Shown here piece by piece: positions 1 through 7,308 of a stretch of 22,628 bases of DNA (position 1 is its first letter; the number at the start of each line of letters is the position of its first letter). The notes beneath the pieces are model-generated. The model saw only the letters and a list, made by a program, of their open reading frames with translations. It had not been told where the DNA came from and did no database searches. The position numbers and the translations under genes were made by a program. Source of the DNA: FLUQ01 sp031548325 (lineage in GTDB: Bacteria; Desulfobacterota; Desulfovibrionia; Desulfovibrionales; Desulfovibrionaceae); NCBI GenBank assembly GCA_031548325.1, contig JAVBRE010000230.1, positions 1-22,628 on the forward strand, in the 5' to 3' direction.

Positions 1-99
1 CTCAGGAGAAAAAACAGAAGAAAGGACAGACAAAGATAGAATTTTCGGCAGGACATGCCGATGTTGCCGCGTAAAAGCATAAGCACCTCCAAACATATT

Positions 100-145
100 T
101 GTGCGATACGGAGTCTTCTGCAAAAGAAAGACGCCGTATCGCACA
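100..145 (-). terminator. Strong hairpin just after feoB
   Basis: A 12-bp perfect stem (100-111 with 134-145) continues, after one A/G mismatch, into a second 5-bp stem (113-117 with 128-132). It starts 9 nt beyond the feoB stop codon on the minus strand. No U-run follows, so it is either an atypical terminator or a 3'-end-stabilising hairpin of the feo mRNA. I see nothing else in positions 1-153. Confidence 0.5.
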
Positions 146-153
146 CCATACGC

Positions 154-2469
154 CTAGATCAGGCTTTTGCCTATCTGGTAGACGGCGACCGCCAGGGCAT
201 ACGCCAGCACCGTGCTGTAAACCAGGCTGAACAGCGGCCAGCGCCAGCCTCCGGTTTCCGTCTTCATGGCCGCGACGGTCACCACGCAAGGCGCGTAAAG
301 CAGCACGAAGACCAGCAAACTGGCAGCATTGGCTTTGTTCCAGTGCGGATCAGACTTGATTTGCTCGGCCAGAGGTTCCGCTTCCTCCGGGTCCACCTCT
401 CCCAACGAATACGCAGTGCCCAAAGTGGAAACCAACACTTCCTTGGCCGCAAACCCGCCCAGCAGGGCGATGTTGGTGCGCCATTCAAATCCGGCATATT
501 TCGTCACCGGCTCGATGCCCGTGCCGATGCGGCCGGCCAGAGAACCGCGCAAGGAGGCGGACAGGTGCTCGTTGGTCACGCTGCTCAGTTTTTCTTTGGC
601 TTCGGCCAGCGCCTTTTCCTCCGGCGTGCCGGTTTCCTTTTTCTCCTCGTCGGCCTGCACGCTTGCGGCGGCAGGCGCTTGCGTCGCATCTTCAATGCCC
701 GCCGCCTTTTTTACGACGGCAAGGGCCTCTTCCGCGCCTTTCACCTTTTCTGCCGCAACGGCGCGGCGTTCAAGGAACTCTTTTTCTCTGTCGTCCGGCA
801 GAGCCGGAAAAGTCATGGCCGCCCATAGCAGAATGGAAATGGCGAGAATGATGGTGCCTGCCTTTTTGATATACTGCCAGCCCCGTTCCCAGGTATGAAG
901 CAAAAGGCCGCGCAAAGTGGGCAATCGGTAGGGCGGCAGTTCCATGACAAAAGGCGTGGGGTCCCCCCGGATGATAGTCGAACGTAAAACACGGGCAGAA
1001 AGCAACGCCAGCGCCCAGCCGGCCAGAGTTATCAGCAACATCACCGTGGCTTGCTGTTCCTGAACAAAAAACGCCCCTACCAGCAGAGTGAAAACCGGAA
1101 TCTTGGCCCCGCAGGCCATGAAGGGCACGGTCAGAAGCGTGGCCAACTTTTCTTTGGGGCTACGCAAGGTGCGCGCGGCCATGACGCCGGGCACGGCGCA
1201 GCCGCCCGCAATGCCGCCGCTGATGATATAGGGCATGACCGACGAGCCGTGCAGGCCGAAAAGACGGAACACCCTGTCCAGCATATAGGCGATGCGGGCC
1301 ATATAGCCGCTGTCTTCCAGCAGGGCGATGAGTAAAAACATGATCAGAATCAGGGGCACAAAGGTCATCACCCCGCCCACCCCCTTGATGACGCCGGAAA
1401 CCAGCAACGACTTCAGCAGGCCGTCGTCCAGCAGGTCGGCCACAGCCCCGCCCAGCCAGCCGAAAAGGTCGTCCACAAGATCCATCGGGTAAGAGCCCAT
1501 GGTGAAGGCTATTTGATAGATGCAGTAAAAAATGGCGACCATGATCAGAGGGCCGAAAAGTTGGTGAGTCAGCACCTGGTCAACCCGGTCGGAAAAGTCG
1601 CGGCGGTGGTGCAGGTCGGCATGGCGGCTGACGACGCCCTGTCGCAAAATGGACGAGATATAGCCGTAACGAAAGTCCGCTATGACCGCTTCCGGGTAGC
1701 TTTGCAGCGTGTCGCTGAGATGTTTCGCCGCCTCCTGGCACCGGCTGTCCATACGGGCCGCCGTTTCTGCGGAAAAAAGAGAGGATTCGCGGATAACCAG
1801 ATCGCCTTCAAGAAATTTCAACGCGATCCAACGAGCCGGAAAGGCTCTGTCCGCCTTCGCTTCAAGATTTTCTTCCAGACTTTTCTCCACATCGACGGTC
1901 AAGGCGTCCAGAACCGGGTCCAGATCGCTTCCATATGATATTTTCAAGGGCTGCCAGGGCACGCCCCGCCTGGCGCGGGCCTGTTCCAGAGCGGCGGCCA
2001 GAGCGGACCGCACGCCAAGGCCCGTGCGGCCGACGGTTTCCACGACCGGCACACCCAGCCGACGCGAAAGGGTTTCTTTGTCGATGCTGTCGCCCCGCCG
2101 CCGCACTTCGTCCATCATATTGAGAGCGACTACCACGGGAATGCCCAGCTCCATGAGTTGCACCGTCAAATACAGGTTGCGTTCCAAGGCTCCCGAATCA
2201 ACGACATGCAACACCACGTCGGGCTTTTCGTCGGCCAACATGCGACGCGCCACAACCTCTTCCTCGCTGTAGGCGGTCAGCGAGTACGTTCCGGGCAGGT
2301 CGACGAGCAAAACGCGCTCGCCGTCAACAACGGCGTCCCCGACCTTTTTGTCGACAGTAATGCCGGGGTAGTTGCCCACATGCTGCCGCGCGCCGGTGAG
2401 ACTGTTGAATATGGTTGTTTTACCGGCATTGGGATTGCCGGCCAGAGCGACAACAATCGGTCGATTCAT
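154..2469 (-). CDS. feoB: Ferrous iron transport protein B (FeoB)
   Basis: FeoB is the inner-membrane Fe(II) permease with a cytosolic N-terminal G domain. The 771-residue protein shows G1 GNPNAGKT (11-18), G3 DLPG (57-60) and G4 NMMD (117-120). The helical GDI-like region follows, then the membrane part with the two Gate repeats, including the Cys-containing stretches around 424 and 453. The start at 2469 has an AGGGG Shine-Dalgarno sequence about 6 nt upstream; a 15-residue N-terminal extension to 2514 is open but lacks homology and would overlap feoA. The gene follows feoA by 41 bp and is co-transcribed with it. An odd feature is a charged, Ala/Glu/Lys-rich segment at about 558-632, probably a long helical hairpin or coiled coil, inserted between membrane segments near the C-terminus. 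Confidence 0.97.
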   Translation of the reverse strand: MNRPIVVALAGNPNAGKTTIFNSLTGARQHVGNYPGITVDKKVGDAVVDGERVLLVDLPGTYSLTAYSEEEVVARRMLADEKPDVVLHVVDSGALERNLYLTVQLMELGIPVVVALNMMDEVRRRGDSIDKETLSRRLGVPVVETVGRTGLGVRSALAAALEQARARRGVPWQPLKISYGSDLDPVLDALTVDVEKSLEENLEAKADRAFPARWIALKFLEGDLVIRESSLFSAETAARMDSRCQEAAKHLSDTLQSYPEAVIADFRYGYISSILRQGVVSRHADLHHRRDFSDRVDQVLTHQLFGPLIMVAIFYCIYQIAFTMGSYPMDLVDDLFGWLGGAVADLLDDGLLKSLLVSGVIKGVGGVMTFVPLILIMFLLIALLEDSGYMARIAYMLDRVFRLFGLHGSSVMPYIISGGIAGGCAVPGVMAARTLRSPKEKLATLLTVPFMACGAKIPVFTLLVGAFFVQEQQATVMLLITLAGWALALLSARVLRSTIIRGDPTPFVMELPPYRLPTLRGLLLHTWERGWQYIKKAGTIILAISILLWAAMTFPALPDDREKEFLERRAVAAEKVKGAEEALAVVKKAAGIEDATQAPAAASVQADEEKKETGTPEEKALAEAKEKLSSVTNEHLSASLRGSLAGRIGTGIEPVTKYAGFEWRTNIALLGGFAAKEVLVSTLGTAYSLGEVDPEEAEPLAEQIKSDPHWNKANAASLLVFVLLYAPCVVTVAAMKTETGGWRWPLFSLVYSTVLAYALAVAVYQIGKSLI

Positions 2470-2510
2470 AGGTACCCCTGGTTCAGTTTTCAAGTGCAAC
2501 GCCACGCCCG

Positions 2511-2750
2511 TCAATCCAGAGGATTCACGGTTATTTTATCCGCCTCGTTGTTGCGCAGGGTCAAAGTAAAGCCCTGTAGGCGCAACGCCACGGGGTCCCG
2601 CAGAGGAGCTCGCCCCACAACCTCCACCTCTGCGCCCGGAATCAGCCCCATGTCGCGGATACGCCGACCCAACTCGCCCTGCGCGGCTATGGCCGCGATG
2701 GTCGCTTTCTGGCCGACCCGCATCAGCCGCAAGGAAATCTCTTTTTCCAT
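2511..2750 (-). CDS. feoA: FeoA-domain protein, first gene of the feoAB unit
   Basis: This 79-residue protein has the SH3-like FeoA fold, recognisable from the RIRDMGLIPGAEVEVVGRAPL stretch near its centre and from its length. FeoA is a small cytosolic partner thought to modulate FeoB. I chose ATG at 2750 because GGGAGG lies 4 nt upstream; a TTG one codon earlier at 2753 would sit too close to the Shine-Dalgarno. The gene is immediately upstream of feoB. A Fur-like dyad is present 45-60 bp upstream. Unlike its neighbour at 3067-3312, this FeoA has no cysteines, so it is the canonical copy. Confidence 0.93.
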   Translation of the reverse strand: MEKEISLRLMRVGQKATIAAIAAQGELGRRIRDMGLIPGAEVEVVGRAPLRDPVALRLQGFTLTLRNNEADKITVNPLD

Positions 2751-2795
2751 CAATCCTCCCGAGGCCGGATATCAGCCTAACCGGTCAATAGTATT

Positions 2796-2810
2796 TGAAA
2801 TACATTATCA
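2796..2810 (-). promoter_or_regulatory. Candidate Fur box in front of feoA-feoB
   Basis: On the minus strand this 15-mer reads TGATAATGTATTTCA, which fits the 7-1-7 Fur dyad TGATAATnATTATCA at 11 of 14 defined positions. It lies just upstream of a TACTAT hexamer that could be the -10 of feoA. Iron-responsive repression by Fur is known for feo genes generally; here it is inferred from the sequence and position only. Confidence 0.5.
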
Positions 2811-2820
2811 ATTAAAAGAC

Positions 2821-2861
2821 AAAAAAAAACATGCCAGCATCTTCCGCGCAACAGAAGACGC
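2821..2861 (-). terminator. Rho-independent terminator after feoA2 and the Cys-rich peptide
   Basis: On the minus strand an 8-bp stem (GCGTCTTC with GAAGATGC, one G-U pair) with a 9-nt loop is followed, 7 nt later, by a run of nine T at 2829-2821. It starts 4 nt after the stop codon at 2866. This splits the feo locus into two transcription units, although read-through is possible. Confidence 0.7.
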
Positions 2862-2865
2862 CATT

Positions 2866-3042
2866 TTATTTGCCGCAGCCGCCCTGCCGTCCCTCGCCAT
2901 TGCGGCAGCCGCAAGCTCCGCTCCCGCAGTTGCAAGCTTCGCTCCCGCAGCCGCAAACTCCGCCCTTACGGCCTTTCCAGAAATGCCGCAAGGTAAACAC
3001 GAAGGCCGCCGCCACAATGACCCCAACTATAAAGATATCCAT
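2866..3042 (-). CDS. FeoB-associated Cys-rich membrane peptide
   Basis: A 58-residue protein that begins MDIFIVGVIVAAAFVFTLRH, a single hydrophobic helix at residues 3-18. A basic stretch follows (FWKGRKGG), then a Gly/Ser/Cys tail with cysteines at 30, 32, 37, 39, 44, 46 and 55, mostly in C-G-C or C-x-C pairs. This is the architecture of the small FeoB-associated Cys-rich membrane proteins found beside feoB in many anaerobes. The tail could bind iron or other metal, but that is inference. A GGAGG lies about 9 nt before the ATG. It is 24 bp downstream of feoA2 and in the same unit. Its small size makes it easy to miss in automatic annotation. Confidence 0.9.
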   Translation of the reverse strand: MDIFIVGVIVAAAFVFTLRHFWKGRKGGVCGCGSEACNCGSGACGCRNGEGRQGGCGK

Positions 3043-3066
3043 GCCCTCTTCCTCCGAAACGCAAAC

Positions 3067-3312
3067 TTACGCAGCGTGTTCTACAAGCGCGGAACAACGG
3101 ATGCTGCTCGCAAAAGTCCTGCCCAGCACCACGCAGCAATCACGCAACTGCACCCGGCATTTGTCGCCGGAAGCGCCGCAAAGCCTCACTTCCGCACCCG
3201 GCGTAAACCCCATGGCGCACAGGCGCATACGGGCTGCCGCGCAGCCGTCGATCGAACATACGCGCGCTTTGGCCCCCACTGGCAGTTGCGATAAGGTGCA
3301 TTCACCCTTCAT
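3067..3312 (-). CDS. Second FeoA-domain protein, Cys-rich
   Basis: An 81-residue FeoA-like protein, identified by the conserved core RLCAMGFTPGAEVRLCG and by its place in the feo locus. The start at 3312 has AAGGAAG about 7 nt upstream; the upstream codons to 3360 overlap the promoter dyads and look non-coding. It has nine cysteines (5, 19, 24, 32, 45, 52, 59, 60, 73), which is unusual for this fold and contrasts with the Cys-free FeoA at 2511-2750. It is the first gene of a unit with the Cys-rich peptide. A redox- or metal-sensing role next to the peptide is plausible but unproven. Confidence 0.88.
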   Translation of the reverse strand: MKGECTLSQLPVGAKARVCSIDGCAAARMRLCAMGFTPGAEVRLCGASGDKCRVQLRDCCVVLGRTFASSIRCSALVEHAA

Positions 3313-3340
3313 GAAAGCTTCCTTGTCAGTCTCTTCATTG

Positions 3341-3376
3341 AGAATGAATATGACTATCAATTATTTTTGATAATCG
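3341..3376 (-). promoter_or_regulatory. Fur-like operator cluster upstream of feoA2
   Basis: An AT-rich stretch with overlapping dyads. Positions 3345-3359 read TGATAGTCATATTCA on the minus strand, 11 of 14 matches to the Fur 7-1-7 motif. Positions 3355-3372 hold a perfect 6-bp inverted repeat (TATCAA, 6-bp spacer, TTGATA). The cluster is 30-60 bp upstream of the feoA2 start, where a promoter is expected. Iron regulation is inferred. The remaining space to the ATPase gene (3377-3526) shows no gene. Confidence 0.5.
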
Positions 3377-3526
3377 GTTTCAAGAAATATCTATTCTCTG
3401 AACCGTCTGTTGTCAACCGGCAATTTATGCCTGACGGCGCATCACGCCAAACTGCGCTAAGACCTTCCTTGGGCGTCGCTTTCATTTGCTGCCGGCCGGA
3501 GACCGCGAAACGATACGGAACCGGCT

Positions 3527-5506
3527 TCAGCTTTTCATGGCGCGGGCGGCATTGAGAACCGCCAGCAGGGCCACGCCCACGTCGGCGAATACCGCTTCCC
3601 ACAAACCGCTGAGTCCCATAATTCCGAAAGCCATGAACAGGCTTTTGACTCCCAACGCCATGCCCACATTCTGCCAGACGATGTTGCGCACCGTGCGGCT
3701 CAGGCTGAAAAGCTCAGCCACCCTGGTAGGAGAATCGTTGAGAATCACCGCGTCGGCCGCTTCGACCGCCGCTTCCGCACCGATGCCGCCCATGGCGATG
3801 CCGACCCTGGACAACGCCAGGATAGGCGCGTCGTTGATGCCGTCTCCCACAAAAGCCGCCCTGTCCCTGGCCGCCAGGTCGTTCAAAGCCCGCACCTTGC
3901 CGTCCGGCAACAGGCCGGCGACATAGTGGTCCATGCCCGTTGCCCGCGCCACGCGGGCAACGGGCTCTTCCCTGTCGCCGCTCAGCATGATCACCCGCAG
4001 CCCCCCGGCTCTCAGGGCCGCGACAGCGTCTTTCGACTCCGGCTTGATCACGTCGGCCACTTCAAACCAGCCCAGGTATGTTCCGTCCCGCGCCACATGC
4101 ACGATGCTTCCCAAGCTTTCAGGAGCCGCCGCTGCGACGCCCTCTTCCCGCATCAGCGCCGCGTTGCCGGCGGCATAGCGCCGTCCCGCGCTTTCCGCCA
4201 ACATGCCTCTGCCGGGCAGTTCCCGTGCCAGAATATCGCCGGGCCGGACAAAAAGAGCTCCGGCTCTGCGCATGACGGAGCGGGCAATGGGATGATTCGA
4301 TTCGCATTCGGCCAAAGCGGCCGAGACCAGCAAGTCTTCCTCCGCAACTCCCGGCGCCGGTTCCAGACGCGTCACGTCAAAGACCCCCTGAGTCAGGGTG
4401 CCGGTTTTGTCGAAAACCACTGTATCAATATGGGTCAGACCGTCGAGAACCGTGCCGCCCTTGATCAGAATGCCCTTGCGTGAAGCCGCTCCGATGCCGC
4501 CGAAAGAACTGAGCGGAATGGAAATGACCAGGGCGCAGGGGCAAGAAATTACCAGCATGACCAGGGCGCGGTAAATCCAGGTCCGCCAGTCGCCCATGTC
4601 GAAAAGAGGCGGCAGAAGGGCCACCAGCGTGGCCAACGCCACCACCGTCGGGGTATAATAACGGGCGAAGCGAGTCATGAAGCGTTCGGTGGGCGCTTTA
4701 TGGGCGGCGGCGTTTTCCACCATGTCCAGCACCCGCGCCATATGGGTGTCGGCAAAGGCGGCGGTGACGGAAACGGTCAAAACGCCGCCCATGTTGATGG
4801 TCCCGCCGTAGACAGCCCCCCCTTCGGCCACGGACTCGGGCATGGATTCCCCGGTCAGGGGCGAGGTGTCGACCTCGGACGCTCCGGAAACAACCGTCCC
4901 ATCCAGAGGTATGCTCTCTCCGGCCCGGACCACAACCAGCTGCCCCGGCGTCACGCGTTCCACGGGTGTGGAAAACACTTCGCCGTCCCGCAGCAAATTG
5001 GCGGTGGTCGGTTTTGAAGCCAGCAGGCTCTTTAGGGACGAGCGCGACTTGCTTGTCGCCAGTTCCTGAAAAAATTCGCCGATGCGGTAAAAAAGCATGA
5101 CTCCGGCGGCTTCGGCCGGCTTGTCCAGCCCTATGGCCACCAGAGTGGCCCCGGCCATCAGGCTGAACTCGTTGAGCAGATCGGCCCGCAGCGCCAGGCC
5201 GCCGGCGGTTTTAAAAATGGACCAGCCGCACAGCAGATAGGGCACGGCGAAAAGCGCGCGCACGGCCCATGGGCCGAAGCGGTCCGCCAGCGCCTCTTCT
5301 CCCAGCATCAGGGCCGTGAACAACAGCGCGCAAAAAACCAGAAGCGCGGCTTCGCGTTTGAATGCCGCCTGTTCCGCGTCTTTTTCCGACAGAGGATCGG
5401 TCCGGCCGGTTGAACCCATTTCCGGATCAAGGCATATTTCGCAACGGCAGGCGGGGCCGTGCGAAGCGGGGCCGGTATGACAGCATGCGCAAGAAGAAAC
5501 GCTCAT
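3527..5506 (-). CDS. P1B-type heavy-metal efflux ATPase (Zn/Cd/Pb class)
   Basis: A 659-residue inner-membrane metal exporter. Visible motifs are TGE actuator loop (218-220), CPC metal-binding site in the sixth helix (322-324), phosphorylation site DKTGT (366-370), SNHP nucleotide-domain motif (403-406) and GDGINDAP (554-561). A lysine in the seventh helix (621) and D-x-G in the eighth (642-644) are the marks of the Zn/Cd/Pb subgroup. It has no N-terminal HMA domain; instead the first 26 residues carry six cysteines and two histidines, a likely short metal-binding tail. Its ATG overlaps the stop of the ArsR gene (ATGA), so the two are translationally coupled. CadA/ZntA-like export of Zn, Cd or Pb is the best reading; the exact ion cannot be told from sequence. 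Confidence 0.93.
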   Translation of the reverse strand: MSVSSCACCHTGPASHGPACRCEICLDPEMGSTGRTDPLSEKDAEQAAFKREAALLVFCALLFTALMLGEEALADRFGPWAVRALFAVPYLLCGWSIFKTAGGLALRADLLNEFSLMAGATLVAIGLDKPAEAAGVMLFYRIGEFFQELATSKSRSSLKSLLASKPTTANLLRDGEVFSTPVERVTPGQLVVVRAGESIPLDGTVVSGASEVDTSPLTGESMPESVAEGGAVYGGTINMGGVLTVSVTAAFADTHMARVLDMVENAAAHKAPTERFMTRFARYYTPTVVALATLVALLPPLFDMGDWRTWIYRALVMLVISCPCALVISIPLSSFGGIGAASRKGILIKGGTVLDGLTHIDTVVFDKTGTLTQGVFDVTRLEPAPGVAEEDLLVSAALAECESNHPIARSVMRRAGALFVRPGDILARELPGRGMLAESAGRRYAAGNAALMREEGVAAAAPESLGSIVHVARDGTYLGWFEVADVIKPESKDAVAALRAGGLRVIMLSGDREEPVARVARATGMDHYVAGLLPDGKVRALNDLAARDRAAFVGDGINDAPILALSRVGIAMGGIGAEAAVEAADAVILNDSPTRVAELFSLSRTVRNIVWQNVGMALGVKSLFMAFGIMGLSGLWEAVFADVGVALLAVLNAARAMKS

Positions 5507-5946
5507 GACCGCGACTCCGTATCGTCGTCCGACGCGTCCGCCTCGGAAACGGTATGAATTTCAAGAGAATGGAAGCTGTCCGCATCAAGGGCCGCATCAC
5601 TGCAGAAGCTTTTTTCGCGCTCAAGAATTCGCTTGATGCGCAGCGCGTCTTCCCGGACGACCGCAGAACCCTCAACTCCGCGTATTATCCAGTCCAGTGC
5701 ATCCCGCACCAGACAAGAGACAGAGGGGCCTTCGGCAGGACGGTAGTATACCCATTTGCCTTTTTTGCGACTTGTTATCAGACGCGCCTGGCGCAAAATG
5801 GATAAATGCTTTGAGGTGGTGGAAGGCGACAGATCAAGAAAAGCCGTCACCTGGCAGACGCACATTTCCTGCCCGCGCAAAGCCATAAGTATTCGCACCC
5901 GATTCTCATCGGCCAGCGCCCGGACTACGGTCATGCAATCAAGCAT
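5503..5946 (-). CDS. ArsR/SmtB-family metal-sensing repressor
   Basis: A 147-residue winged-helix repressor. The DNA-recognition region is DLSPSTTSKHLSILRQARLI (38-57), followed by the wing at KKGKWVYYR (61-69). The EMCVC motif (27-31) matches the alpha-3 thiolate site (ELCVCDL type) of ArsR and CadC proteins; Cys4 could be a third ligand. A long C-terminal tail rich in Asp, Glu and His goes beyond the usual length and might add metal ligands. GGAGAT lies 5 nt before the ATG. It should repress its own operon with the efflux ATPase and release DNA on binding a soft or borderline metal, probably Cd, Pb, Zn or As(III); the ATPase partner favours the divalent metals. Confidence 0.92.
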   Translation of the reverse strand: MLDCMTVVRALADENRVRILMALRGQEMCVCQVTAFLDLSPSTTSKHLSILRQARLITSRKKGKWVYYRPAEGPSVSCLVRDALDWIIRGVEGSAVVREDALRIKRILEREKSFCSDAALDADSFHSLEIHTVSEADASDDDTESRS

Positions 5947-5959
5947 AGTTATCTCCTAC

Positions 5960-5979
5960 ATTTCGTTATACGACGAAAT
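5960..5979 (-). promoter_or_regulatory. ArsR-type operator (perfect dyad)
   Basis: Two perfect 7-bp arms, ATTTCGT and ACGAAAT, are separated by TATACG. The centre is 24 bp upstream of the repressor start codon, and the site directly abuts its Shine-Dalgarno region. Spacing and position match autoregulatory operators of the ArsR/SmtB family. Confidence 0.75.
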
Positions 5980-6058
5980 ATACATTATGAAAAACTCTGT
6001 CAACCACAAAGCGACCCGGAACAGGCACATTGCCTTTAGCGCGCCATCCGATTATTAG

Positions 6059-6185
6059 GGAAACGCCGATTTATTCCGTTTGGACTGCGTTGGTCGCCAT
6101 TTTTCAATCAGGGCAGGACGGAAGAGTACAGCCGCAACATGAAACAAAGAAAGCCCCGTGCCAAACAAAAAAACTCGGCGTTTCC
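6059..6185. repeat. 127-bp inverted-repeat element (MITE-like candidate)
   Basis: The ends carry GGAAACGCCGA (6059-6069) and its exact complement (6175-6185). With small gaps the similarity continues inward for about 28 bp, through the shared GTTTGG. No ORF with coding character lies inside and no clear target duplication is visible. It fills most of the non-coding gap between the arsR operator and the esterase gene. It could be a small non-autonomous mobile element or a structured regulatory region. Confidence 0.4.
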
Positions 6186-6301
6186 GAAAGGCGAATTAGT
6201 CAGCGCTTTCTTAGAACAGGATAATTTTGAATTTTATTTCGCGCGTGAAAACAAAGTTCCGCATTTTGCCCGTGTCCACATTCAACCCGGAGGTTCCGCA
6301 T

Positions 6302-7219
6302 ATGCCAAAAAGGCTTCTTTTCCTTCTGCCGCTCTGCTTCGCCCTTTTTGTCGGCACGGCCTTTGCCCGGGACGGCAGCAGCGGAAGCTACAGCATGGTC
6401 GACAAGGAAAGCGGGCAAAAGGTGAAGGTCTGGTATTTCAAGCCTGCCGACTTTTCACCCAAAACGCCCGTGCTTTTCGTGTTGCACGGCATGAACCGCA
6501 ATGCGGACGAATATCGCGACCAATGGAAGCCGCACGCGAAAAAACACGGTTTCATGCTTCTGGTGCCCGAATTTTCCGAAACGCTGTTCCCCGGCGTCAA
6601 CGGCTATAATATGGGCAATATTTTCGCGGCCACGACCCATGACGAAAAGGAAGGCCTTGCCAACTCGGGCAAGCGCAACCCGAAAAAACTCTGGAGCTAC
6701 AGGACGCTTGACAAGGTATTTGCGGATTTCAAAATCAATCGGGAAAAAAGCGGCCAATCCAAATATTATCTGTTCGGGCACAGCGCGGGGGCCCAATATG
6801 TGCACCGCCTTGTGGAATTCGTGCCCGAGGCGAAAATCAAAATGGCGATTGCCGCCAACTCCGGCTGGTACACCATGCCCAGTCTGGCCCAAAAGTGGCC
6901 CTACGGCCTGAAGGGCACGGGACTGGAAGGCGAGGACGTCAAACGCTTTCTTGCCTTCCCCCTGGTCGTTCTTCTGGGCGAAAGGGACAACAACCCAAAG
7001 CACGCCTCTTTGCGCCATACCCCGGAAGCGGACGAACAGGGAGAAAGCCGTTTTGCCAGAGGAAAGCATTTCTTCTCGTACGGACAAAACCTGGCCAGAA
7101 GGCTTAAGACGCCCTTCAACTGGAAACTCCAGACCGTCCCCGACGTGGGGCACAGCAACGAAGGCATGTCCGCCGCAGCAGCCGCCATTATCGCGGTCGA
7201 CGCAGCCGGAACCAGATAA
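6302..7219 (+). CDS. Secreted alpha/beta-hydrolase, PHB-depolymerase/esterase-like
   Basis: A 305-residue protein with a clear Sec signal peptide (hydrophobic 5-20, likely cleavage after AFA at 22). The hydrolase fold shows the oxyanion-hole stretch VLHGMNRN (60-67) and nucleophile elbow GHSAG (Ser161). The probable acid is Asp229 in GERDNNP and the probable base is His284 in VGHSNEG. It resembles extracellular polyhydroxybutyrate depolymerase or feruloyl-esterase-like proteins, but the substrate is not predictable. GGAGG lies 8 nt before the ATG; the longer open frame from 6227 lacks such a site and would bury the signal peptide. It is a single-gene unit ending at the terminator at 7228. Confidence 0.8.
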   Translation: MPKRLLFLLPLCFALFVGTAFARDGSSGSYSMVDKESGQKVKVWYFKPADFSPKTPVLFVLHGMNRNADEYRDQWKPHAKKHGFMLLVPEFSETLFPGVNGYNMGNIFAATTHDEKEGLANSGKRNPKKLWSYRTLDKVFADFKINREKSGQSKYYLFGHSAGAQYVHRLVEFVPEAKIKMAIAANSGWYTMPSLAQKWPYGLKGTGLEGEDVKRFLAFPLVVLLGERDNNPKHASLRHTPEADEQGESRFARGKHFFSYGQNLARRLKTPFNWKLQTVPDVGHSNEGMSAAAAAIIAVDAAGTR

Positions 7220-7227
7220 CTGGAAAG

Positions 7228-7259
7228 AAAACAGCGAAACCCGCGAGTTTCGCTGTTTT
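7228..7259. terminator. Bidirectional rho-independent terminator
   Basis: A perfect 13-bp stem (7228-7240 with 7247-7259) closes the loop CCGCGA. It has A-rich bases on the left arm and T-rich bases on the right arm. It sits between the convergent esterase gene (ends 7219) and uvrA (ends 7309) and can serve both. Confidence 0.9.
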
Positions 7260-7308
7260 ACAATATTTTAATGTTACTACAAATATTAAAATATACTTTC
7301 GGTTTCTT

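Noticed and set aside
2158..3294. A 378-codon plus-strand frame across feoB, feoA and feoA2
   Set aside because: It runs antisense to several real genes and through their promoters and terminator, and shows no protein family.
6139..6609. A plus-strand frame ahead of the secreted esterase
   Set aside because: It overlaps the esterase in another frame, lacks a ribosome binding site, and begins inside the inverted-repeat element.
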